Of a stretch of DNA of 61,749 bases, positions 53,513 through 61,749 are shown one piece after another. The first letter of the stretch is position 1, and the number at the start of each line of letters is the position of its first letter. The notes beneath the pieces are model-generated. The model was not told the DNA's origin. It did no database searches and saw only the letters and a list, made by a program, of their open reading frames with translations. Both the position numbers and the translations under genes were made by a program. Source of the DNA: Flavobacterium sp. (GTDB lineage: Bacteria > Bacteroidota > Bacteroidia > Flavobacteriales > Flavobacteriaceae); the NCBI RefSeq assembly GCF_030146175.1, contig NZ_JASLCE010000140.1, positions 1 through 61,749 of the forward strand, written 5' to 3'.

Positions 53513-56500
53513 ATGAAGACAATCGAGTATGAACTAAAAGAAGAACAAATCGACAAAATTTTGGCCGATTTAAAAAATGCCTCCGACAACACGGTAAGTT
53601 TAGCTCCAAAAGAAGAATTTAAAACCCAGCAAACTATTGCTACAAGTGCTGTCGCAATCTTAGACATTGCAACGGCTGCTATTTCGGCTCAACCTACCTT
53701 TACCGATTTAAAGGGCGTTCCGGAGCTAAAAAAGCATCAGGAATCCAGTAAGGAAGATGCTAAAAAATGGCGTACAACGGTTAGACCTACGCTATTTAAA
53801 GTAAATGATGCGATTATTAATTTCGGAACCGAATTCGATTCCCTTTACAATCCGTTATACGATTTTGCCGGTGAGTTAAACAATCCGGACAAATGTAAAC
53901 AGGCACAATTAAATCTGATTCAGGGTTTAAAAGCGCTTCAAAAAGTAATCAAAAAACAAAAAGAAAAAGTTGAAGACGCTTCGAAACAAATCAAGGATTT
54001 ACAGAATTCAATGCTTGAAAACGAAGCAAATCTGAAAAAAGATTATATCCTTATCGAAGCCAAATACACCGGTGATAAAGGTAAACTGGAAGACCTTAAA
54101 AAACTGGTAACCAACTACGAAAGCACCATGAACAAGGATCTGGCCATTATTGGAGCCGGAGCCGGAGGCGTTGTCGTAGGAGTACTTACCGTTGCGGTAG
54201 GTGTCGCCATGTGGATCGAATCGGCCGGAGGAAGTACACCAGTCATCCTTATTGGTATCGGAATTATTGCCGCCGGAACAACCGCCGCGGTAATTGGTAT
54301 TGTCGATTATAATAAATCATCCGAGAGAAAAGCATCAGCCTTACAGGAAATTTCTCTTATTAATTCGGAAATCGCAGTGGTAACGGCACTAAAAGGATCC
54401 GTTACAACTTTGATCAACCAATTAAACATTGCGAGTTCAGCCTTGGATAAATTATCGGGTGCCTGGGATCAATTGGATCGGGATTATGAAAACGTCATTG
54501 ATTCATTGATCAATACACAAGGGCATGCCGAAGATACCGAACCTTTAGCTTTTGTCGTTCAGGCAAACCTTAGAACTTCGAAAGTACAATGGGAAACCCT
54601 TCAGAAAGACGCCAAAACGATCAAACAAAATCTTCTTGCTCCTATGCAGGTTGATAATTCTGCCGTAAACAATTCGGATGGAAAAACACCTTCCTTCCCT
54701 AATGTTCCAAAGGAATTACCCAAAACAGCAGGCCGAGGGATAAACATGCAAAAAATGACATTGGCAGCGCCGGCCCTTACGTTGGCAAAATCTCCTGCCA
54801 ATTCTCTTAGCTCAGATACGGTTATCAGCAACAGCGGTTACCGTCCCTGGATAGAGAATACCGCACAGACCTTACTCGCATTTCAAAGTGACTTGTCAGG
54901 TTTAACCGGAGGAAAAGCGTCTCCAAAAGAAATTCTGGAAGCTAAAGAAAATTTAATTCGGGTGTCTAATCCGGCTTTTGAAGCCACCGAATCTTTTTTG
55001 GCGGTAAATGAATTACTGTCTCAAAAAGCAAGCGTCCTTCGTGAAATCGCCAGACTGGATGATGCTCATATTCTTGATGCGACGTATGCGGCGTTACCCG
55101 ATCTGATGCAACTTGTTCAAAAAGGCACAACAACAGGTCAGATAGCAGCAGAACGCGTTTATAAACTGGATGAAGCGATCGATACTATAGACGGAGCCTT
55201 GAACAAATGGCTTCTAAGTATGAAGGCCTCGCATACCGCCGATAGTCAGAAATTACAGGATGCCATCCGATTACGAAATAAGGCTCAGTCCGATAAAGAC
55301 GCGATTAAAAATGACTTTTGGTTTTGTTTGTTGGGCGTTGCTGTTTGTGCCGTAGTGGCCATCGAAGTTGCTATCCGGGTAAGTAATGCTCAGTCGGAAA
55401 TCGATGCTTTTACCAATAAGATTGCCGCCGATGATGCTCAACTCCGACAGTTAATGAATAGCATCAACAAGACGACTGCACTTACCTTAAATGCTGCGGC
55501 TTTAGGAAAAAGTATCGACGGTGGATTAAAAGCCATTCAGGTTATCCTGTCCACAATCGAATCCATTCAGAATACGTCCAGTACCACACCGTTTATTGTT
55601 CGCGCGCATATCAATGCCCTTGCCAGTCAGCTTGAAGGCGTATCTACAGTACGTCTGCAAAAAAGCTCGCAATTGCTTTTTGCCCGAATTAATGAAACCG
55701 TAACCGAAGAACACAGTATTAGCCTTTGTTTGCAAAACCTGTTTTCTAAGTCGATTTTAATTCAGAACTCCGCACAGCTGATCAACAAACAACCAAAACT
55801 GGTTTATGTAGAAAACCTTTTAAAACAGGATCAGGCCATTTTACGAAGCCATACAATGGAATGGACCATGAGTGTGTCGAACAACGTATTAAGTCAGTTA
55901 TCCGCACTACGGGCCATTGGGAACAGCATTGAAATTTTAGGCGATGATGTACTCACGTTTATCCAAAAAGGTGATGCTAAAAACGCAGAAGCAGGAATAG
56001 AAGCGCTAAAAGATTCGTTTGTACCGTATATTGGTAGTGCTAATAAAGAAGGACGTCTATTTAGAGATAAAATTGCGCTTCAGTTGTTTCATAACAATAT
56101 CAAAAATGATCAGGCTGCCTTTACATTCGTCGAAAGTGTGATCAAAAATGATCTGAAAGGCGACGATGGCGAACTACTTCAAATGGAACTTCGCGAAGAG
56201 AGTTACACCCTTGCTATTAATCAGCAAATGGAAGAGATTGTGAACAACTCAACCCGAATGGTAACCGAATATTTAGCCTATGGTGTTATTATGGCGCTTA
56301 CCGTTGCTGCTGGGCAGATTCAGTTTGCCGCGGTACAAGGACCAACGCTGATGTACCTGATAAAAAAAGGAGCCAATATTGCCATTAAACAGGCCAGTAA
56401 ATCCGGAGCTTCAAAAATACAACAGGAAATTAAAAAGATCCAGAGCAAAGGCGACAAGGTTGAAGTTACGATTAGTGACAGAGCCAAAAATCTGGAATCC

Positions 56501-56794
56501 ATTTCCAAATTAAAAGCAGATATCGCAGTCTTAAAGGTTCTTACAAATGATACCGCAATACTCGACGAAAACACTATTGCTATAATAACCACAATCAATA
56601 AGATACGCGAACTAATCATTGACGAGATCGATAGTTTGAATATCGCTAAATACACCTTACGCGCTTCCAATTTTAAAGAAGCGGAAAACATTGTTAAAGC
56701 ACTTCTGCAACAATGGTCGGACATTTCGAAACTTTCGGATGCGCTTGAAAGAAGTTTTATCGCCAGTGTAGGTGAATATGAATTTTCGGAATAA
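53513..56794 (+). CDS. Three-module ClyA/HBL-type alpha pore-forming protein
   Basis: 1093 residues, no signal peptide. Residues 1-335 match the HBL/NHE enterotoxin family: AKKWRTTVRPTLFKVNDAII and NFGTEFDSLYNPL, then a long helix, a hydrophobic head (207-266, AIIGAGAGGVVVGVLTVAVG) and returning helices ending SSALDKLSGAWDQLDRDY. A Pro/Ser-rich linker (378-440) follows. A second helical unit (445-690) has a hydrophobic hairpin at 600-623 (FWFCLLGVAVCAVVAIEVAI), and a third (715-1085) has one at 918-955 and ends ALLQQWSDISKLSDALER like module 1. HBL, NHE and Gram-negative homologues act as three separate subunits; here they appear fused. Single gene with its own terminator. Family is clear for module 1; modules 2 and 3 are inferred. 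Confidence 0.82.
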   Translation: MKTIEYELKEEQIDKILADLKNASDNTVSLAPKEEFKTQQTIATSAVAILDIATAAISAQPTFTDLKGVPELKKHQESSKEDAKKWRTTVRPTLFKVNDAIINFGTEFDSLYNPLYDFAGELNNPDKCKQAQLNLIQGLKALQKVIKKQKEKVEDASKQIKDLQNSMLENEANLKKDYILIEAKYTGDKGKLEDLKKLVTNYESTMNKDLAIIGAGAGGVVVGVLTVAVGVAMWIESAGGSTPVILIGIGIIAAGTTAAVIGIVDYNKSSERKASALQEISLINSEIAVVTALKGSVTTLINQLNIASSALDKLSGAWDQLDRDYENVIDSLINTQGHAEDTEPLAFVVQANLRTSKVQWETLQKDAKTIKQNLLAPMQVDNSAVNNSDGKTPSFPNVPKELPKTAGRGINMQKMTLAAPALTLAKSPANSLSSDTVISNSGYRPWIENTAQTLLAFQSDLSGLTGGKASPKEILEAKENLIRVSNPAFEATESFLAVNELLSQKASVLREIARLDDAHILDATYAALPDLMQLVQKGTTTGQIAAERVYKLDEAIDTIDGALNKWLLSMKASHTADSQKLQDAIRLRNKAQSDKDAIKNDFWFCLLGVAVCAVVAIEVAIRVSNAQSEIDAFTNKIAADDAQLRQLMNSINKTTALTLNAAALGKSIDGGLKAIQVILSTIESIQNTSSTTPFIVRAHINALASQLEGVSTVRLQKSSQLLFARINETVTEEHSISLCLQNLFSKSILIQNSAQLINKQPKLVYVENLLKQDQAILRSHTMEWTMSVSNNVLSQLSALRAIGNSIEILGDDVLTFIQKGDAKNAEAGIEALKDSFVPYIGSANKEGRLFRDKIALQLFHNNIKNDQAAFTFVESVIKNDLKGDDGELLQMELREESYTLAINQQMEEIVNNSTRMVTEYLAYGVIMALTVAAGQIQFAAVQGPTLMYLIKKGANIAIKQASKSGASKIQQEIKKIQSKGDKVEVTISDRAKNLESISKLKADIAVLKVLTNDTAILDENTIAIITTINKIRELIIDEIDSLNIAKYTLRASNFKEAENIVKALLQQWSDISKLSDALERSFIASVGEYEFSE

Positions 56795-56811
56795 TTAAAA
56801 ACCGTAAAAGC

Positions 56812-56843
56812 AAAAGGGAGTACCAATAGTACTCCCTTTTTTA
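56812..56843 (+). terminator. Terminator of the pore-forming protein gene
   Basis: AAAAGGGAGTAC and GTACTCCCTTTT form a 12-bp perfect stem with a 5-base loop followed by a T run, 18 bases after the stop codon. Confidence 0.9.
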
Positions 56844-56908
56844 TTTATCCGATTACCCATGCTATACAATCATCGAATACGGATGACAAATGATCTGAAT
56901 GCGCCGTG

Positions 56909-57823
56909 CTAATCAATTATATTTTTTGCTGTTTCGGGTAGCGTCTCGATCGTCACGCCAATCTGCTCGAAAATGGTAGTATCGATCATCTGACACATCG
57001 CACTAAGTGCCAAATCGTTGGCTTCCATTCCAAAAGGTTCTTCGATTTCATCGGCAATAGCTTCAAAAGCGACAAAAGTATAGGCTATAAATACAACAAT
57101 AAACGGTGTAAACCAGCCTAAACTATCGACCAAAGCAAAAGGCAGTAAAAAACAATATAAATATACCGTACGGTGTAATAGTACCCGATAACTATACGGA
57201 ATCGGCGTTGACTGAATTCGTTCGCATCCACCCAAAATATCGGCCAATTTATCCAGGTTTTCATCAAAGCGGCTTTGTTGAATGGAATCGATCCGGTTGG
57301 AATTTTTGGCCGTTTGTACCCATTCTCCCAAAAGATTCAAAATGATGGCCGGTTTATAATTTGCCTTCCCTACTACTTCCAGTTGTGTCGTATTTAATCG
57401 TTTTTCGAGGTCCGCATACGGATCCGTATGGCGTAACTGGTGTTTTAAAGCGTGTGTAAACGCACTTAACAATTGTACAAACGCATAAACCGAATTTTTA
57501 TCGGCTTGCGTTCCGAGTGTTAACGCCTGACGTGTCAGCGCGCGCGTCACATTCAATAAAGCGCCCCAAAGTTTTCGTCCTTCCCAGAAACGATCATAAC
57601 TGGCACTATTCCGAAAACCCAGAAACAATGCCAATACAAAACCAAACAACGTTAACGGAGCCGTATTGAGCGGTACTTTAAACGACAATATCGTTCCGTG
57701 GAAATAAACAACCGCTACCGACAAAAGCAACAATAACAACAAACGGGGTAATAAACCCGGTAGTACCGAACCATGCCATACAAAAAGCATCCTAAACCAG
57801 TGTTCTCTTTTTCGTATAATCAT
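56909..57823 (-). CDS. Bestrophin family (UPF0187) ion channel
   Basis: 304 residues. The segment FRNSASYDRFWEGRKLWGAL is the signature of bacterial bestrophin-like channels, and the four membrane helices and the conserved FALVDSLGWFTPFIVVFIAY region agree. Bacterial homologues conduct cations or anions as pentamers. Single gene. Confidence 0.92.
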   Translation of the reverse strand: MIIRKREHWFRMLFVWHGSVLPGLLPRLLLLLLLSVAVVYFHGTILSFKVPLNTAPLTLFGFVLALFLGFRNSASYDRFWEGRKLWGALLNVTRALTRQALTLGTQADKNSVYAFVQLLSAFTHALKHQLRHTDPYADLEKRLNTTQLEVVGKANYKPAIILNLLGEWVQTAKNSNRIDSIQQSRFDENLDKLADILGGCERIQSTPIPYSYRVLLHRTVYLYCFLLPFALVDSLGWFTPFIVVFIAYTFVAFEAIADEIEEPFGMEANDLALSAMCQMIDTTIFEQIGVTIETLPETAKNIID

Positions 57824-58001
57824 ATGATAAGCCCCGCGTTTTTGTCTTCCGGAAGCTTACAAATTTACAAAAACAGTCCGATCTTACAGGCGCAATATTG
57901 GTAGAAATATATCCTATTATAGTAGTTTAAAATAAGGTTAAATTTATCGCTTCGGAACGAAATTTTCCTACATTCGCAATCCAACCCTATTTTAAATCCA
58001 G

Positions 58002-58912
58002 ATGAAAAAAAAACTATTCGTTATCTTCACGGTAATTCTATTCGGTGCTTGTACTCCCAAAAACGAACCCGTAAAAGTGATCACAGGAAAAGATTACGAA
58101 CTAAAAATTGCCAGTCCGCAAAAAGCCGTTTTAGTATTATTCCCATGCTATCCCTGCGATATTGCGAATACCAAAGCCGAAGCTGGTTTTTTGAAAGATA
58201 TCGAAAAACAAGGGATCACTCCCTACTTTTAAATTACAATCAAAGGCTTTTCTTAAGTGATTCCGAAAAAAAGGAATACGCAAAAACACTCAACACCATA
58301 TTGAAGCAGCATAATGTTGCTACAGACAACCTCTATATCGGTGGCTTTTCCGGTGGTGGCAATGTGACTATGCTATTGTCCAGTTATCTGATAAAGACTA
58401 AAAACGCGATTCAACCCAAAGGCATTATGGTAATCGATTCTCCGATCGATCTGGAAGCCTTATACAACGATTCTCAAAAAGAGGTTGCCAAAAATGTAGA
58501 TGCTGAAGCTGTCGCGGAAGGCCACTATTTAATCGAATTGTTGGAAAGTACATTGGGAAAACCTGCTGATCATCTCGAAAATTATAAAAATGCGTCCCCT
58601 TATCTGGTTTCCTGTAAAGCAACCAATACTATCGCTTATTTAAAAGATATTAAAACCCGTTTTTATTCCGAACCGGATCTGGAATGGCAAAAGCAGCAAA
58701 AAAGCAGAACCTACGAAGATTTAAACGCCTACAAACTGGAACAGGCATCCAAAACCTTACGAGAATTGGGTAGTACGCAAACCGAGTATATCGCTACTCA
58801 AAACCGTGGATACAGAGCCAATGGCGACAAACATCCGCATTCCTGGAATATCGTAGAACAGGGAAGCCTGGTGAAATGGATGACTAATAGAGATCTGAAC
58901 AGTGATCATTAA
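58002..58912 (+). pseudogene. Lipoprotein alpha/beta hydrolase broken by a frameshift
   Basis: The start gives a lipoprotein signal (LFGACTPKN) and reads 76 codons to a TAA at 58230-58232. From about 58225 the coding sense continues in the -1 frame (LLLNYNQRLFLSDSEKKEYA) to 58912, including the nucleophile elbow GGFSGGGN. A one-base change near the CCC or TTTT/AAA runs at 58215-58233 would join them into a product of about 300 residues. The downstream frame has no start of its own. A sequencing error at a homopolymer is also possible. The gene still looks intact otherwise. Confidence 0.75.
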
Positions 58913-59007
58913 AAATTAAATATGGATTTCCATAACTCTTATATTTTTTAGTTATATAACTTGTGCCATGTTCTTTTAAATAAAACATAAAAATTAAAAA
59001 TCATAAT

Positions 59008-59532
59008 ATGACAGAATACATCATTGAATATGACCAATTCAGAAATAAGACATTACAAGAACTCATAAATGAGATTCTCCGCATTGGCATAAATCTTAAC
59101 GACTTAAAAGTAAAAGATTTGACCTATTACAATAATGAATTCATTGAACACGGTCACGGTGTATATGTTTTTCGGGATCCTAATCAGATTTTAGTAATTG
59201 GTAAAGCGACTTCCACTTCATTCACGGAGCGAATACCTAAACATTTCGATATCAGAACCGGCGCATGGTTCAATCGTTTACTTTTTGTAACCTGCCTGCG
59301 AAAGTTCAAAATAGAAAAAACGCCAGAAAATTATCGAAAATCATCTAGATATGTTTTTGATCATAGTAAATTAATACTAATCAATTTTAGAGTTTTTAAT
59401 AATTCCGATAAAACAAAAATTGGAAAACTGGAGTCAATTTTGAGGAAAACAACAGATACTTTGAACCAAACAAAATCCAGAAATCCAGATGCCCTAGCAA
59501 AAACATTAGATGAGCTTATAGATTTGAATTAA
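59008..59532 (+). CDS. GIY-YIG-like domain protein
   Basis: 174 residues, cytoplasmic, low G+C. GHGVYVFRDPNQILVIGKAT followed by STSFTERIPKHF recalls the GIY-YIG nuclease core (GVY...VIGKA...R), with the Arg in ERIPKH and a possible catalytic Glu in KIGKLESIL. The canonical YIG Tyr is Val here, so activity is uncertain. It is a single gene without a methylase or other nuclease partner. Confidence 0.6.
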   Translation: MTEYIIEYDQFRNKTLQELINEILRIGINLNDLKVKDLTYYNNEFIEHGHGVYVFRDPNQILVIGKATSTSFTERIPKHFDIRTGAWFNRLLFVTCLRKFKIEKTPENYRKSSRYVFDHSKLILINFRVFNNSDKTKIGKLESILRKTTDTLNQTKSRNPDALAKTLDELIDLN

Positions 59533-59537
59533 TCTTT

Positions 59538-59577
59538 TTATTTTCAATGTGATTATTATAATCACATTGAAAATAAT
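59538..59577. terminator. Bidirectional terminator
   Basis: TTATTTTCAATGTGATT and AATCACATTGAAAATAA form a 17-bp perfect stem between two convergent genes. Confidence 0.8.
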
Positions 59578-59582
59578 TATGT

Positions 59583-60302
59583 CTACTTTCTAAAAATCAG
59601 GTCAATTACTATACCTAAGATCATTAATAAAATCCAAAACGTTATACTGCCAAGAAGATAAGCTATCAATGCTTTTATGAAATTGGCAGGCTTCGTTTTG
59701 TCGAAAAACTGTCCGATAGCCCAGGCGCAATATCCTGTGATCACAACACTCACATACAGGAATAACGGGATTTGAGTCAGTCCCTCTATTAAGGCCGATA
59801 CCGAAAACATCAGCATTCCCATACCGATCACAAAACATAACATCACCAGGATTTCAAACAGATTGTACTGGTATTTTCTGAAAAATAATTTAACCCATAG
59901 CGCAATAAAAACCCCCATAATAATATTGGCATAGCCATAATGCTTTTGCACCCAATCCGTCATCGTTGTTACTGCCGATTTCCGGAGAGACAGCTGAGCC
60001 GTATAAGCTTCCTCAATATGGAAATAATGGTTGATAAATGAATAAATCAACGATGTTACAATGATAAATAAAATCGGCTTTACCAATCGGCTACGATTGT
60101 CCGACAGGTATTCCCGGATATTTTTCCCCGGTTGTAAAAGCAACTCCCGCATCGTATATAAAATACCCCGTTCAAAATGCAAAACATGCTCAATTTCATG
60201 CACGATATAATGCGCATCAATTCGTTTAAGTTGTGCCGGTTGCCCGCAATTAGCGCAATATTTACCGGTTATAGTTGTGGTACAGTTTTTACAGTTATCC
60301 AT
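59583..60302 (-). CDS. DUF3667 family membrane protein
   Basis: 239 residues. An N-terminal zinc ribbon (CKNCTTTITGKYCANCGQ) is followed by the family signature HEIEHVLHFERGILYTMREL and LLQPGKNIREYLSDNR and then about four or five membrane helices. The family is widespread in Bacteroidota and of unknown function. It ends just before the terminator shared with the GIY-YIG-like gene. Confidence 0.9.
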   Translation of the reverse strand: MDNCKNCTTTITGKYCANCGQPAQLKRIDAHYIVHEIEHVLHFERGILYTMRELLLQPGKNIREYLSDNRSRLVKPILFIIVTSLIYSFINHYFHIEEAYTAQLSLRKSAVTTMTDWVQKHYGYANIIMGVFIALWVKLFFRKYQYNLFEILVMLCFVIGMGMLMFSVSALIEGLTQIPLFLYVSVVITGYCAWAIGQFFDKTKPANFIKALIAYLLGSITFWILLMILGIVIDLIFRK

Positions 60303-60332
60303 TTTTTAGTTTCTAATTACATCTCAAAAATA

Positions 60333-60941
60333 TTATTTAAAGTGTATACTCACTAAAAAATAGTGCGGTATTTTAAAATGTGTTCCTAAATTTTCGGGTT
60401 TTATGTCCGATTGCACTACTTCGCAGTACGACCCGGAACCATCTTTATGCATTGTAGGTGTTATGATCGCAAAAATAGGGATATCTGTCCCGGAAGCTAT
60501 ATTGATTTCCAGAAATTCTTTGGAACCAAAAAAATCTTTTAGTGCATATAATTCAGCATCATTGCTTAACTTAAAATAGCTTTTTTTACTACCGAAACCA
60601 GGTCCTTTTATATACGTTTTTAGTTTTCCGTCGGTCATACTAAAGAAAAACTTCAGGGACAGACTTTCTAAACTGATCTTAAAATAATCCGATTCACTTC
60701 CATCAAACAACGTGACTTTAGGAGACGGTTTACCGTTTTTAAATTCCTGTATGTTCACTTCATAATATTTTCCTTTAAGCGCCTCGCCTACAAAATTCAA
60801 TTTTTCAATATATATGTTTTGAAAATCGATCAGTTCCTGAACTTCTTTATTTTCAGTTGCATAGTTATTGCTAACTTTTACGATTTGTTGCGCCCAGGCA
60901 GCATTGGTAAGGAATACCAGTAGTAGTAAAATACGTTTCAA
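60333..60941 (-). CDS. Secreted protein of unknown function
   Basis: 202 residues with a signal peptide ending NAAWAQ. The mature protein is mixed alpha/beta with Phe/Tyr-rich strands (LSLKFFFSMTDGKLKTYIK). I recognise no family. It is 30 bases upstream of the DUF3667 gene on the same strand and may be co-transcribed. Confidence 0.7.
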   Translation of the reverse strand: MKRILLLLVFLTNAAWAQQIVKVSNNYATENKEVQELIDFQNIYIEKLNFVGEALKGKYYEVNIQEFKNGKPSPKVTLFDGSESDYFKISLESLSLKFFFSMTDGKLKTYIKGPGFGSKKSYFKLSNDAELYALKDFFGSKEFLEINIASGTDIPIFAIITPTMHKDGSGSYCEVVQSDIKPENLGTHFKIPHYFLVSIHFK

Positions 60942-61034
60942 TTTTAATTTGTTTTTGGGTTACTTATTTTCGTATGCCAAAATAAACTAAAATTTCATAA
61001 TTCAGAGAGAAAATATAGGATTCCAAATACTATT

Positions 61035-61244
61035 TTATTCCAGTTCTTCGCAAAAATGTTGTCGGCTTTCAAGTAATCGGACAACTGCCTTAGTTTGAAG
61101 CCTATCGTTTTCGATTCGCAAAATTTTATCACAATCTTCCAGATCAAAACTGACTTTGCATTTAGGAAACCGACCGGAAAGTAGTTGTATCACTTCTCTG
61201 GCTTCCGAAGGCTTTTTTATACTGGTTTTAAAAATCTTGATCAT
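61035..61244 (-). CDS. Small cytoplasmic protein, possible ferredoxin-like fold
   Basis: 69 residues, MIKIFKTSIKKPSEAREVIQ then VSFDLEDCDKILRIEND. The alternation beta-alpha-beta-beta-alpha suggests a ferredoxin-like (HMA/ACT-type) fold, and similar short proteins occur in Bacteroidota; no metal-binding CxxC is present. The gene lies 12 bases after a beta-barrel gene end on the same strand. Confidence 0.6.
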   Translation of the reverse strand: MIKIFKTSIKKPSEAREVIQLLSGRFPKCKVSFDLEDCDKILRIENDRLQTKAVVRLLESRQHFCEELE

Positions 61245-61256
61245 AATAAATTCGAG

Positions 61257-61749
61257 TTAATTTGTCTTTGTTTTTTTCAGAAAAGGATTAAAGGAAATCC
61301 CGACATTGAAATAAAAAGTCGGATCGGCAGTTACTTCAAAAACAGTATCATTAAACGTATTTTGCTTTTCAAAAATACGACTGATCGCGATCCATTTTAA
61401 TCCGGTTCGTGCCGTTAGTACCAAATGTTCGCCCAACAACTGTTCGTAAACAATCCCATTATTAAGGTCGAGTTGGCGGTATTCATATTTTTGCGATCTA
61501 TTTTGCGGATTTACGCCATATAAATACAAATTGGTTCGGTCCAATTCTGTACCGACCGATAAGCGCCAGCTGTTTGCCATTTGTTTCCGCAGCAAAATCT
61601 GTTTTGGAACAATCATATCGATCATAAAACCCGAATTAAATTTATGTTCGAATGTAAAAATCGGAATCACCGGAATTTCCGAACTCGGATCGATATTCAC
61701 TAAAATACCAGCCATCAATTTTGTCCTGGCATTTGCCTTTAGAATCAAA
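61257..61749 (-). CDS. DUF6268-like outer membrane beta-barrel protein, partial
   Basis: The minus-strand frame is open to the window edge; at least 163 residues of the C-terminal part are present. Strands such as PVIPIFTFEHKFNSGFMIDM, ANSWRLSVGTELDRTNLYL, LVLTARTGLKWIAI and TFYFNVGISFNPFL indicate an outer membrane barrel of the type labelled DUF6268. The N terminus and signal peptide are outside the window. Confidence 0.75.
   Translation of the reverse strand, partial: LILKANARTKLMAGILVNIDPSSEIPVIPIFTFEHKFNSGFMIDMIVPKQILLRKQMANSWRLSVGTELDRTNLYLYGVNPQNRSQKYEYRQLDLNNGIVYEQLLGEHLVLTARTGLKWIAISRIFEKQNTFNDTVFEVTADPTFYFNVGISFNPFLKKTKTN

Noticed and set aside
1..61749. CRISPR arrays, insertion sequences, integrases, tRNA or rRNA genes
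   Set aside because: None were seen; repeats present are terminators or short inverted repeats, not regular arrays.

Overview
The window comes from a Bacteroidota genome, most likely Flavobacteriaceae (Flavobacterium-like). The evidence is TAnnTTTG -7 promoter boxes, a tmRNA whose tag ends ENNYALAA, TolC/HlyD/EmrB and RND pumps of the usual flavobacterial arrangement, DUF3667 and DUF6268 family proteins, and many genes with SPI- or SPII-type signals ending in AQ or a lipobox Cys. I saw no rRNA, tRNA, CRISPR array, insertion sequence or integrase.

Layout. 1-1000: cysH on the minus strand, cut short by an in-frame stop, behind two tandem attenuators, each a short Cys/Met-rich leader ORF plus an intrinsic terminator. 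1256-2581: ClC chloride channel. 2627-9303: complete tryptophan operon trpEGDCFBA, controlled by a WWW leader peptide and attenuator. 9606-14288: TetR repressor and a TolC-HlyD-EmrB drug efflux operon. 14469-18231: small lipoproteins, YaaA and a YdjM-like membrane hydrolase. 18422-20852: four co-directional genes of unknown function, facing an AidA/PixA-type inclusion body protein. 22716-25053: PAP2 phosphatase and EptA-type phosphoethanolamine transferase, a likely lipid A remodelling pair. 25162-30195: a GAF/PAS protein with an orphan H-box, a lipoprotein RidA homologue, a pseudogene, tmRNA and an AlaDH/saccharopine dehydrogenase-like enzyme.

30305-33697: a 985-residue polymorphic toxin and putative immunity gene. 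34099-38192: PAS histidine kinase with response regulator, and a second membrane PAS protein with an H-box but no ATPase domain. 38322-40860: AraC regulator and serine hydrolase. 41976-44898: unknown protein, CPBP protease, DUF4184, and a stand-alone C-terminal domain of a contractile injection system tape measure protein. 45209-53007: RND efflux operon preceded by a LytS/LytTR two-component system on the same strand. 53513-56794: a 1093-residue protein that looks like three ClyA/HBL-type alpha pore-forming modules fused in one chain. 56909-61749: bestrophin, a frameshifted hydrolase, a GIY-YIG-like protein, DUF3667 and small envelope proteins; the last gene runs off the edge.

The observations most worth pursuing are the tandem Cys/Met attenuators, the three-module pore-forming toxin, the orphan tape measure domain and the toxin/immunity pair. 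Family assignments rest on motif recognition by eye, not on database searches.
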